Of a stretch of 6,607 nucleotides of DNA, positions 1 through 6,541 are shown piece after piece. Under the pieces are notes generated by a model, which was given only the letters and a program-made list of their open reading frames with translations, ran no database searches and was not told the DNA's origin. Made by a program: the position numbers and the translations under genes. The DNA lies in assembly GCA_903927855.1 (NCBI GenBank), contig CAIYOL010000374.1, positions 1 to 6,607 of the forward strand, read 5' to 3'. This DNA is from an uncultured Planctomycetota bacterium (GTDB lineage Bacteria > Planctomycetota > Phycisphaerae > Sedimentisphaerales > Anaerobacaceae). Position 1 is the stretch's first letter. Each line of letters begins with the position of its first letter.

Positions 1-993
1 TCCTCGTGGTCGCCGCCTGCCCGCTTAAAAAGCAACGGTAAGACAACACACGGAACCCTCGCGAAAATCAACGGCAAATACGTATACGCAGAATTTGCAC
101 AGTGGTGGGCCGACAGCTTAGCCGCTTATGCAAAAGCGGGGGTCAAAACGGACTATATAACTTTACAGAATGAGCTTAACTACGAAATCAATTATGATTC
201 GTGCAATTTCGCCCCTGCAGAGGATTCAAATCTGCCCGGCTATGACGCCGCTCTCGAGGCGGTTTGGCAGAAGCTGCATACTGAAATGGGCGATGCTATG
301 CCGAAGATACTTGCTCCCGAAACGTATAGCTTAGACAGCGCCAAGGAATATATAGACAATATAGATAATTTATCTCATGTCTATGGTTTCGCACACCATC
401 TCTACGACTGCAGCGGCTGCGGCGCAACCCCCGACCGGTATATTTCCAAAATGGAAAATTTCAAATCAAAGTACGACAACAAGCCGCTGTTCCAGACGGA
501 ATTCGCACACGAGCCGAATACGTGGACAGGCGCAATGAACACGGCGATTATGGTGCATAATTGCCTGACCGCGGAAGAAGCCGCTGCATATCTGTACTGG
601 GAATTGTTTTGGGGTTCCGGAGAAGACGGCCTGGTGGGTCTATGCGACCCATGTTCTTACACTGTCAGGCCCGCCTATTATGCTTTCAAGCAATACTCGG
701 CTTTTATAGATTCGGGCTGGCAGCGCGTGGAGGCAGGAACAAACAATCCCGGCCTGAAGGTCTCAGCATATATCAGTCCTGATAACAAGAAACTAACCGC
801 AATAGTAATCAATACCGCTGTGAGAACCGACATTATCACCAATTTTTCTTTTAAGGGTTTTGCTATTTCCAAAGGCGAAGTTTATCGTTCGAGCGAATCA
901 GAAAAATGCGTTCATATCGGCAGCTTCAATGAGAGCGGCCAATTAGAACTGCCGGCAAAGTCTATAACGACTCTGGCGATTCTCGGAAAATAA
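1..993 (+). CDS. GH30 glycoside hydrolase (xylanase-like), 3' part of gene
   Basis: This is the C-terminal 330 residues of a secreted-type GH30 enzyme. The reading frame is open from the first base, so the start lies outside the window. The fragment begins at the barrel motif SSWSPPARLKS and runs through the rest of the (beta/alpha)8 barrel and the C-terminal beta-sandwich side domain (about residues 230-330). By alignment with GH30 enzymes the acid/base is E58 (in QNEL) and the nucleophile is E167 (in QTEF). The usual NEP motif reads NEL here, which the two modules downstream do not share. W204 sits where classical GH30_8 glucuronoxylanases have the glucuronate-binding Arg. Four cysteines (C68, C137, C140, C303) are shared with the downstream modules; C188, C215 and C218 are extra. 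The missing N-terminus probably carries a CBM22-like module, as in the next gene. The 42-base gap to that gene suggests one operon. The family is certain; the substrate (xylan or a relative) is inferred. Confidence 0.9.
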   Translation, partial: SSWSPPARLKSNGKTTHGTLAKINGKYVYAEFAQWWADSLAAYAKAGVKTDYITLQNELNYEINYDSCNFAPAEDSNLPGYDAALEAVWQKLHTEMGDAMPKILAPETYSLDSAKEYIDNIDNLSHVYGFAHHLYDCSGCGATPDRYISKMENFKSKYDNKPLFQTEFAHEPNTWTGAMNTAIMVHNCLTAEEAAAYLYWELFWGSGEDGLVGLCDPCSYTVRPAYYAFKQYSAFIDSGWQRVEAGTNNPGLKVSAYISPDNKKLTAIVINTAVRTDIITNFSFKGFAISKGEVYRSSESEKCVHIGSFNESGQLELPAKSITTLAILGK

Positions 994-1022
994 ATATAAT
1001 ATTTTAAATCAACCTTCATATT

Positions 1023-1028
1023 AAGGAG
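1023..1028 (+). promoter_or_regulatory. ribosome binding site of the bimodular GH30 gene
   Basis: AAGGAG lies 7 bases before the ATG at 1036, close to ideal Shine-Dalgarno spacing, and supports that start. The ATG is also followed directly by a signal peptide. The AT-rich gap after the preceding stop contains TATAAT at 995-1000 but no good -35 element, so read-through from the upstream gene is the simpler reading. Confidence 0.8.
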
Positions 1029-1035
1029 CAGTAAG

Positions 1036-1107
1036 ATGTCTTACAAAGGTCTTTGTAATTCTGTGTTTTTTTTATTGTTTTTGTCATTGGCGCCCGCCTG
1101 CCACGGC
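1036..1107 (+). other. signal peptide coding segment
   Basis: Residues 1-24 have a short n-region with one Lys, a hydrophobic core (VFFLLFLSLAPA) and a small-residue end before DTNILVN, where the first binding module begins. This indicates Sec export. The APAC stretch puts a Cys at residue 22, but Ala-Pro-Ala before it is a poor lipobox, so signal peptidase I cleavage near G24 is favoured over lipoprotein processing. Confidence 0.75.
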
Positions 1108-4100
1108 GACACTAATATCCTTGTCAATCCAGGGTTTGAAAACGGGACGGACGGCTGGGAGGGCAGAAACTGCCCAATCGAGGCGGTCAAATCACCAGTA
1201 CACAGCGGCTCGGGCAGTGCTAAAGCATCGCGAAGAAACGCAAATTGGCAGGGTATAAAGCAATCCGTGTTTGACAAAATGGTAAACGGAAAGACTTACA
1301 AGGTATCCGGGTGGGCAAGACTCGACAACGCTGCGAGCAGCCGCGTCGCTTTATCCGTCGAGCAGCAGGACGGCGGCGGTACTAATTATCATAACGTAGC
1401 CACGGGTACTGCGACGGACAGTAACTGGGTGCTGCTTTCAGGGGACTTTACATTAGACGTGAACGGCACGTTGTCGGTGCTGGATGTTTACTTCGAAGGT
1501 CCAGACCCAAACGTTAATTTTTACGTCGACGATGCGAACGCATACGGTCCCGAAGGCGCTGCCGTCAAAGCAGCTAATATCTCGCCTAATGCAACAGGAC
1601 TGATTGACACTGGGACACGCTATCAAAAAATCGAAGGTTTCGGGGCCGGCGGTGCCCATTACACGATGGAATTCGTGAACCACCAGAAAAAAGCTGAACT
1701 ATACAACCTGTTGTTCAAGGAATTGAACATAGGTATATTCCGCATAAGAAATAATTACGATATGGAGCCGAAATCCTTCGACGAGACAGTAGAAATAATC
1801 AAAGGTGGGCAGGCTGCTCTCGGGCGAGACCTTAAGATTATGATTTCTTCGTGGTCGCCGCCCGCGAGGCTGAAAAGCAACGGAAACACAGTCCGCGGAA
1901 CCCTCGCAAAGAAAGACGGCAAATTCGTATATGATGAATTTGCGAAGTGGTGGGCCGACAGCATAACTGCTTATGAAAAAGCGGGAGTGAAAATAGACTA
2001 TATAAGTATCCAGAATGAGCCGGACTACGAAGCCCCGTGGGATTCGTGCAGATTCAACCCTGCAGAGGATTCAAACGTGGCCGGCTATAACGCGGCTTTC
2101 GAGGCGGTCTGGAACAAACTAAATGCAAATTCGGAGTTAGAAATGCCGAAGATGCTCGCACCCGAAACGTACAGTTTAAATACTGCGATTGACTACATAG
2201 ACAAATTAGGCAATTCATCACACGTCTATGGCTATGCACATCATCTCTACGGCTGCAGCGGCTGCGCCGAAGCACCCGACAGGTATGTTCCTGAAATGGA
2301 AAAACTCAAATCAAAGTACGGCAGCAAACCCCTTATGCAGACAGAGTTCCAGAACGAACCAAACATGTGGACGGGCGCGATGAATATGGCGATTTTGATA
2401 CATAATTCTCTGGTGGTTGAGAACGCGGCTGCATATTTATACTGGGATTTATTCTGGGGTCCCACAAGCGGGATGGTAAGTCTTAGCCCGACCGACTCAT
2501 CCTTCTACGCTATCAAGCCGGTCTATTATGCTTTCAAGCAATATTCAGCTTTTCTTGATCCGGGTTGGCAGCGAATAGAAGCTTCGACCGACAATACCGG
2601 TCTGAGAATCTCGGCATATATCAGCGCGGACAACAAAAAACTTACGGCAGTAATAATCAATACCGCACCCAGTACAGACATTACCCTTAACTTGTCTTTG
2701 AAGGATTCTTCTATTTCCAAAGGCGAAGTTTATCGTTCGAGCGATAAGGAAAAATGCGTTAACGTCGGCAACTATAAGGCAGGCGAGCCGCTGAAACTGC
2801 CTGCTAACTCTATAACAACTATCGCGTTTGAGGCTCAGCCGGGACCTGCCGAAGACACCAAGGCAGAATCTGCTAACACAAATATCCTGGTCAACCCTGG
2901 CTTTGAAAAGGGAACGGAGGGCTGGGCCGGCAGAGGCTGTCCAATCGAGGCGGTCAGTACGCCGGTGCACAGCGGTTCAGGCAGCGTCAAAGCAACCGGC
3001 AGAGAAGCAGCCTGGCAAGGGGTAAGGCAATCTGTATTCGACACAATGACGAATGGAAAAACTTACAAAATATCCGGATGGGTTCGGCTTGATAACGCTC
3101 CGAGCGCTCAAGTATTGCTATCGGTCGAGCAGCAGGACGACAGCGGCACCCGATATCATGGCGTCGCTAACGTCACCGCCACAGACAGCAACTGGGCCCT
3201 GCTTTCAGGTAATTTTACACTGGATGTAAACGGTTCATTAACGGTGCTGGACGTTTACTTCGACGGCGCGCCGCCGGGGGTCAATTTTTACATCGACGAC
3301 GTAAACGTATACGGCCCGGAACCCAATACCACCAAGATCATCGCAAAACCCACCGCAACAGGCGAAATTGACGTGAATAAACGACACCAAAAAATCGAAG
3401 GTCTCGGTGCTTCCGGCGCATTCCGCACTATAGAATTTGTTCAGCATAAACAAAAAGCGGAATTATATAATCTGCTCTTCAAAGAGCTCGGCATAGACAT
3501 ATTCCGCATAAGGAACACTTATGATATCAATCAGGCCGAATTCGATTCCACGGTTGAAATAACCAAAGGCGGCCAAGCCGCACTTGGCGGCAATCTGAAG
3601 ATTATGATTTCATCGTGGACACCGCCGGCGAGACTGAAAAGTGACGCAAACTTAATCGGCGGAACCCTTGCGAAAAAAGACGGCAAATTCGTATATGACG
3701 AATTTGCGAAGTGGTGGGCAGACAGTTTAGCGGCATACGCAAAAGCCGGCGTCAAAGCGGACTATATAACTATGCAAAATGAGCCTGACTGGGCAGCACC
3801 ATATGATTCGTGCGTATTCGGTCCTACAGGAGATGCAACCACAGCCGGCTACGACGCCGCTCTTGAGGCAGTCTGGCAGAAGTTGAATGCCGAGATGGGG
3901 CCGGCGATGCCGAAAATGCTCGACCCTGAAACTATGGGCTTTTCCCACGTCGAAAGTTATATAGACAAATTAAACAGCTCTCACGTCTACGGTTACGTAC
4001 ACCATCTCTACGACTGCAGCGGCTGTGCCGAAAATCCAGACAGGTATATCCCGAAAATGGTCAAATTTACCAAGTTCAATTCACAGCGAGGCAATAAGCC

Positions 4101-4605
4101 CCTGTTCCAGACAGAATTCCAGAATGACCCTAACACATGGACAGGCGCAATGAATATGGCGATTTTGGTGCATAATTCTCTGACCGTGGAGAACGTAGCT
4201 TCGTATTTGTACTGGGATCTGTTTTGGAGCTCTGAAAGCGGCTTAGTGAGCGTAGATGACCCAAATTCCTATACCATCAAGCCGGTTTACTATGCCTTTA
4301 AGCAGTTTTCGGCCTTCACAGATTCAGGTTGGCAGAGAGTGGAAGCCTCGACCGATAATCCCGGTTTGAGAATTTCAGCATATACAAGCCCGGATAATAA
4401 AAAGCTGACGGTGGTCTTGCTCAATACCACTGCCGGCACTGATATTACCCTTAACTTTTCTTTGAAGGGTTCTTCTATTTCCAAAGGCGAAGTCTATCGC
4501 TCCAGTGAGAAGGAAAAGTGCGTTCATACCGGTAGCTTCAAGTCAGGCGAGCCGTTGAAACTGCCTGCAAATTCCATAACAACTTTGGAGCTTTCGGTCA
4601 ACTGA
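1036..4605 (+). CDS. secreted bimodular xylanase-like enzyme: CBM22-GH30-CBM22-GH30
   Basis: This 1189-residue exported enzyme probably cleaves xylan outside the cytoplasm. Layout by residue: signal peptide 1-24; CBM22-like carbohydrate-binding module 26-171 (starts NILVNPGFENGT, ends NFYVDDANAYGPE); GH30 barrel plus beta-sandwich 176-599; acidic Pro/Ala/Glu linker 600-615; second CBM22-like module 616-762; second GH30 768-1189. Both catalytic pairs are intact: acid/base E328 and E916 in QNEPD, nucleophile E437 and E1027 in QTEFQN. Similarity to GH30_8 XynC-type enzymes is seen in FRIRN, SSW(S/T)PPARLKS, QNEPD(Y/W) and the terminal side domain. The Arg of the beta8-alpha8 loop that binds 4-O-methylglucuronate is replaced by W474 and W1064, so glucuronate dependence is unlikely. 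Cysteines C338/C407/C410/C574 recur as C926/C994/C997/C1162. There is no dockerin, anchor helix or sorting tail, so the product is probably released or periplasmic. A typical GH30 has a single catalytic module; two in one chain is unusual. The exact polysaccharide is inferred. Confidence 0.93.
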   Translation: MSYKGLCNSVFFLLFLSLAPACHGDTNILVNPGFENGTDGWEGRNCPIEAVKSPVHSGSGSAKASRRNANWQGIKQSVFDKMVNGKTYKVSGWARLDNAASSRVALSVEQQDGGGTNYHNVATGTATDSNWVLLSGDFTLDVNGTLSVLDVYFEGPDPNVNFYVDDANAYGPEGAAVKAANISPNATGLIDTGTRYQKIEGFGAGGAHYTMEFVNHQKKAELYNLLFKELNIGIFRIRNNYDMEPKSFDETVEIIKGGQAALGRDLKIMISSWSPPARLKSNGNTVRGTLAKKDGKFVYDEFAKWWADSITAYEKAGVKIDYISIQNEPDYEAPWDSCRFNPAEDSNVAGYNAAFEAVWNKLNANSELEMPKMLAPETYSLNTAIDYIDKLGNSSHVYGYAHHLYGCSGCAEAPDRYVPEMEKLKSKYGSKPLMQTEFQNEPNMWTGAMNMAILIHNSLVVENAAAYLYWDLFWGPTSGMVSLSPTDSSFYAIKPVYYAFKQYSAFLDPGWQRIEASTDNTGLRISAYISADNKKLTAVIINTAPSTDITLNLSLKDSSISKGEVYRSSDKEKCVNVGNYKAGEPLKLPANSITTIAFEAQPGPAEDTKAESANTNILVNPGFEKGTEGWAGRGCPIEAVSTPVHSGSGSVKATGREAAWQGVRQSVFDTMTNGKTYKISGWVRLDNAPSAQVLLSVEQQDDSGTRYHGVANVTATDSNWALLSGNFTLDVNGSLTVLDVYFDGAPPGVNFYIDDVNVYGPEPNTTKIIAKPTATGEIDVNKRHQKIEGLGASGAFRTIEFVQHKQKAELYNLLFKELGIDIFRIRNTYDINQAEFDSTVEITKGGQAALGGNLKIMISSWTPPARLKSDANLIGGTLAKKDGKFVYDEFAKWWADSLAAYAKAGVKADYITMQNEPDWAAPYDSCVFGPTGDATTAGYDAALEAVWQKLNAEMGPAMPKMLDPETMGFSHVESYIDKLNSSHVYGYVHHLYDCSGCAENPDRYIPKMVKFTKFNSQRGNKPLFQTEFQNDPNTWTGAMNMAILVHNSLTVENVASYLYWDLFWSSESGLVSVDDPNSYTIKPVYYAFKQFSAFTDSGWQRVEASTDNPGLRISAYTSPDNKKLTVVLLNTTAGTDITLNFSLKGSSISKGEVYRSSEKEKCVHTGSFKSGEPLKLPANSITTLELSVN
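1111..2832 (+). repeat. tandem coding repeat, unit 1 (CBM22-like + GH30)
   Basis: First copy of an in-frame CBM22-GH30 duplication. It matches unit 2 along its whole length at an offset of 588 to 590 codons: N27/N616, E328/E916 and E437/E1027 pair with only 1-2 residue indels. Many stretches are also alike at DNA level, for example around 1915-1962 against 3679-3726. The GH30 half also aligns with the upstream gene at an offset of 1845 bases (172 to 2017 and 499 to 2344). Confidence 0.9.
2878..4605 (+). repeat. tandem coding repeat, unit 2 (CBM22-like + GH30)
   Basis: Second copy of the duplication, following a linker encoded at about 2833-2877. Both halves are full length and both catalytic glutamates are kept. 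It differs from unit 1 in several active-site-proximal positions: SSWTPP for SSWSPP, LDPET for LAPET, NEPDW for NEPDY, and QNDPN for QNEPN after the nucleophile. It also has a longer segment before the nucleophile strand (FTKFNSQRGNKP). Confidence 0.9.
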
Positions 4606-4634
4606 GGTTAGGCCGATCAGCAGGACAGGAACTG

Positions 4635-4660
4635 CGGTCATCCGGCGGGATTGATGACCG
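4635..4660. terminator. hairpin between convergent genes, possible bidirectional terminator
   Basis: A perfect 8-bp inverted repeat, CGGTCATC at 4635-4642 and GATGACCG at 4653-4660, encloses a 10-base loop. It lies in the 55-base space between the GH30 stop (4605) and the cimA stop (4661), where a shared terminator is expected. On the + strand a short T run (CTTTTTG, 4671-4677) follows about ten bases after the stem; on the - strand there is no U tract. It is therefore a weak or Rho-assisted terminator at best. Confidence 0.5.
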
Positions 4661-6223
4661 TCACTTTGCGTCTTTTTGGAGTTTGTACTCGACGGAGTCG
4701 GAAAGCGCCTGCCAGGAGGCCTCGATGATATTTTCAGAAACCCCGACCGTGCCCCATACTGAGGTCTTGTCGCGAGACTCGATAATTACACGGACACGGG
4801 CGGCTGTCCCCGCCTTGGCGTTGACCACGCGCACTTTATAGTCAATTAAGTGAACGTCCTTAACGGCCGGATAGACACTCTGGAGCGCCTTGCGCAGGGC
4901 GGCATCGAGGGCGTTCACGGGGCCGTCCCCCTCGCCGACAACGTGCTGGACTTTATCGCCGACCTTAAGTTTGACCGTAGCCTCATTAACCATTTCGCCG
5001 GAGGTGCGCTTTTCTGCGGTTACGTAATATTTCAAAAGTTCGAAAGAGGGTTTATATGTGCCGAGAGTTTTTTTAACGAGCAGGTCAAAGGATGCATTTG
5101 CGGCCTCAAACTGATACCCTTCATCTTCAAGCTCCTGAACGCGGGTGAGGATTTTTTTGGCCAGTTTCTTATCCTGTGTTATTTTTGCTTTTTCAAGCTC
5201 GGCAAGAATATTGGATTTGCCGCTTAGCTCTGAGATGAGGAAACGGCGTTCGTTGCCGACGAGGGCAGGGTCGATGTGCTCATAAGTGCGTTTGTCTTTC
5301 AGCAGAGCGTCAACGTGGAGACCTGCCTTGTGCGCAAACGCGCTTTCGCCGACGTATGGCATATTCATTACAGGGTTGAGGTTGCAGACCTCGAAAATAA
5401 AACGCGAGACCTCCGTCAGGGTTTTGATTTTTTCAGGGGCCAGGCACTCGAACCCCATTTTAAAAGCAAGGTTCGGTATAACAGTGCAGAGATTCGCGTT
5501 TCCGCAACGTTCGCCCAGACCGTTGATAGTGCCCTGGACGTGCCTTACGCCGGCACGAACGGCAGCTAAGGTATTGGCGGTGGCACAGTCGCTGTCATTA
5601 TGGGTATGGATGCCGATTGGAAGCGAAGAGAATTTCTCGCAAACGGCCCTGGTAATTTCGTAAATCTGGTCGGGCATCGAACCGCCGTTCGTATCACAAA
5701 GCACCAACACATCGGCACCAGCATTGGCGGCAGCAGCCAAAACCTTCATTGCATATTCGCGATTTTCCTTATAGCCCTCGAAGAAGTGCTCCGCGTCGAA
5801 AATAATCTCAATGCCCCGCTTCTTAAGGTACGCGACGGAGTCTGCGCAGAGCTGTAAGTTCTCATCGAGCGAACAGCCCAGAACCGCCTTTACCTGCATA
5901 TCCCACGCCTTGCCGACGAGAGTGGCCGCTTGTGCCTTGCAGGCGAGAATAGCCGCAAGTGATGCGTCTGCCTCGACTTGCGTGTCAGCCCTGCGGGTGC
6001 TGCCGAAGGCGACGATTTTGGAATTTTTCAGACCGAGCTTAGCTGCTTCGGCAAAGAACTGCATCTCCTTAGGATTGGAAGCGGCGTATCCGCCCTCAAT
6101 ATAATCAATGCCGAGTTCGTCTAAGCAGCCGGCGATTGAAAGCTTGTCTTCGAGGGAGAAGCTGATGCCTTCGGCCTGCATGCCATCGCGAAGGGTGGTA
6201 TCATAGAGCTTTATCTTTTCCAT
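4661..6223 (-). CDS. cimA: (R)-citramalate synthase CimA
   Basis: CimA condenses pyruvate and acetyl-CoA to (R)-citramalate, the threonine-independent entry to isoleucine synthesis in the cytoplasm. The 520-residue protein opens with KIKLYDTTLRDGMQAEG, typical of the LeuA/CimA family. R12 and D13 lie in the active site; H206, H208 and D210 in HTHND and the GTINGLGERCGNANL motif (231-245) complete the metal and substrate site. H298 is in FAHKAGLH. The C-terminal LeuA-type regulatory domain (about 375-515) ends WGTVGVSENIIEASWQALSDS, which matches CimA (citramalate synthase, TIGR00977 type) rather than LeuA. Isoleucine feedback through this domain is known in the family. I chose the ATG at 6223 because homology begins there; an in-frame TTG at 6259 would add 12 residues lying inside a palindrome and unlike the family. 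The RBS is weak (GGAA about 7 bases upstream). The gene stands alone and converges on the GH30 genes. Confidence 0.93.
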   Translation of the reverse strand: MEKIKLYDTTLRDGMQAEGISFSLEDKLSIAGCLDELGIDYIEGGYAASNPKEMQFFAEAAKLGLKNSKIVAFGSTRRADTQVEADASLAAILACKAQAATLVGKAWDMQVKAVLGCSLDENLQLCADSVAYLKKRGIEIIFDAEHFFEGYKENREYAMKVLAAAANAGADVLVLCDTNGGSMPDQIYEITRAVCEKFSSLPIGIHTHNDSDCATANTLAAVRAGVRHVQGTINGLGERCGNANLCTVIPNLAFKMGFECLAPEKIKTLTEVSRFIFEVCNLNPVMNMPYVGESAFAHKAGLHVDALLKDKRTYEHIDPALVGNERRFLISELSGKSNILAELEKAKITQDKKLAKKILTRVQELEDEGYQFEAANASFDLLVKKTLGTYKPSFELLKYYVTAEKRTSGEMVNEATVKLKVGDKVQHVVGEGDGPVNALDAALRKALQSVYPAVKDVHLIDYKVRVVNAKAGTAARVRVIIESRDKTSVWGTVGVSENIIEASWQALSDSVEYKLQKDAK

Positions 6224-6242
6224 AGCCAATTTCCAAATCGCC

Positions 6243-6269
6243 GAGCCTGCCCCGAGCAAAGTCGAGGGG
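6243..6269 (-). repeat. REP-like palindrome in the cimA leader
   Basis: Read on the - strand, the core CCCCTCGACTTTGCTCGGGG followed by CAGGCTC folds as CCC/GGG plus CGA/TCG with one bulged U and a six-base loop (6250-6268). Its form resembles the short dispersed palindromes with TCGAC-n-GCTC...GGGCAGG seen intergenically in many environmental genomes. That resemblance is from memory. The element contains the alternative TTG start, an argument against using that start. Confidence 0.35.
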
Positions 6270-6284
6270 ATGACTTACGCCAAT
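6269..6284 (-). ncRNA. leader hairpin motif, cimA copy
   Basis: The - strand reads ATTGGCGTAAGTCATC: a UGGC/GUCA stem (one G-U pair) closed by a GUAA tetraloop of the GNRA class. It lies 45 bases before the cimA ATG and matches 14 of 16 bases of the motif in the divergent gene's leader (6514-6529). Function is unknown. Confidence 0.35.
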
Positions 6285-6322
6285 CACCGGTCGTGGTTCG
6301 CAGTTGATAGTCTATGAACACG

Positions 6323-6356
6323 ATTATAATATAAACAGGATGCTATTTTAGCCCAA
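6323..6356 (-). promoter_or_regulatory. candidate cimA promoter
   Basis: On the - strand TATAAT (6328-6323) is a perfect -10, and the overlapping TATATT (6333-6328) lies 17 bases from TTGGGC (6356-6351), a weak -35. Transcription starting near 6316 would give a leader of about 90 bases. The -35 is poor and the spacing ambiguous. Confidence 0.35.
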
Positions 6357-6438
6357 CACAGCAGGTAAGTAAAGGAGAAAAACAGCATATAGAGAGCAGG
6401 TTTTGGATGACACCAGCTACAAATTTTTTGCAAAGTTG

Positions 6439-6466
6439 TTGTAATTAACCGATAATCAGATATAAT
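6439..6466 (+). promoter_or_regulatory. candidate promoter of the PTS IIA-like gene
   Basis: TTGTAA at 6439-6444 (4 of 6 to the sigma70 -35) is separated by 16 bases from a perfect TATAAT at 6461-6466. A start near 6473 would leave a leader of about 70 bases that includes the hairpin motif at 6514-6529. The AT-rich upstream stretch adds mild support. Confidence 0.5.
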
Positions 6467-6513
6467 GAGGGGTTTATGTAAATATTCAGGAGCAATGCAG
6501 TATATTTCGCCGC

Positions 6514-6529
6514 AATGGCGTAAGCCATC
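6514..6529 (+). ncRNA. leader hairpin motif, PTS IIA-like gene copy
   Basis: AATGGCGTAAGCCATC folds as a perfect 5-bp AUGGC/GCCAU stem with a GUAA tetraloop, ending 12 bases before the ATG at 6542. A competing stem, CGCC (6508-6511) with GGCG (6517-6520), would exclude it. It is nearly identical to the cimA leader motif on the other strand, and the C-to-T difference in the stem keeps pairing as G-U. Confidence 0.4.
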
Positions 6530-6541
6530 TTAAAGACTAAA

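Larger units (their letters stand above)
6224..6541. other. divergent intergenic region between cimA and the PTS IIA-like gene
   Basis: These 318 bases carry no convincing gene. They hold the two leaders and two candidate promoters listed separately. The stretch 6360-6435 contains AAAGGAG at 6371-6377 with no start codon at suitable distance. Only very short ORFs (13, 22 and 12 codons) occur, none with a well-placed RBS. Confidence 0.7.

Noticed and set aside
995..1000. TATAAT in the gap between the two GH30 genes as an internal promoter
   Set aside because: There is no reasonable -35 at 16-18 bases, and the gap is simply AT-rich; operon read-through explains it.
1093..1107. Lipoprotein lipobox at Cys22 of the bimodular enzyme
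   Set aside because: The residues before Cys (Ala-Pro-Ala) fit the lipobox poorly, while a normal signal peptidase I site follows at once.
2545..2970. 141-codon open frame on the - strand within the GH30 gene
   Set aside because: It crosses the GH30-linker-CBM boundary antisense to a clearly coding repeat. Antisense frames at equivalent places in the other copies (for example 4290-4484) show it is a by-product of the duplicated coding sequence.
4850..6104. Open frames on the + strand opposite cimA
   Set aside because: They are antisense shadows of a clear full-length CimA and encode no recognisable protein.
6224..6259. TTG start at 6259 giving a 532-residue CimA
   Set aside because: The added 12 residues have no family similarity and lie within a palindromic repeat; homology to CimA starts at the ATG at 6223.
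6407..6448. 13-codon ORF starting at ATG 6407
   Set aside because: No RBS at proper distance, no recognisable sequence, and it overlaps the candidate promoter.
6495..6533. 12-codon leader peptide ORF (nested in a 22-codon ORF from 6465) ending just before the PTS IIA-like gene
   Set aside because: The AGGAG at 6488-6492 is only 2 bases from the ATG at 6495, too close for normal initiation, and there is no codon run suggesting attenuation. Only conservation in relatives could revive it.
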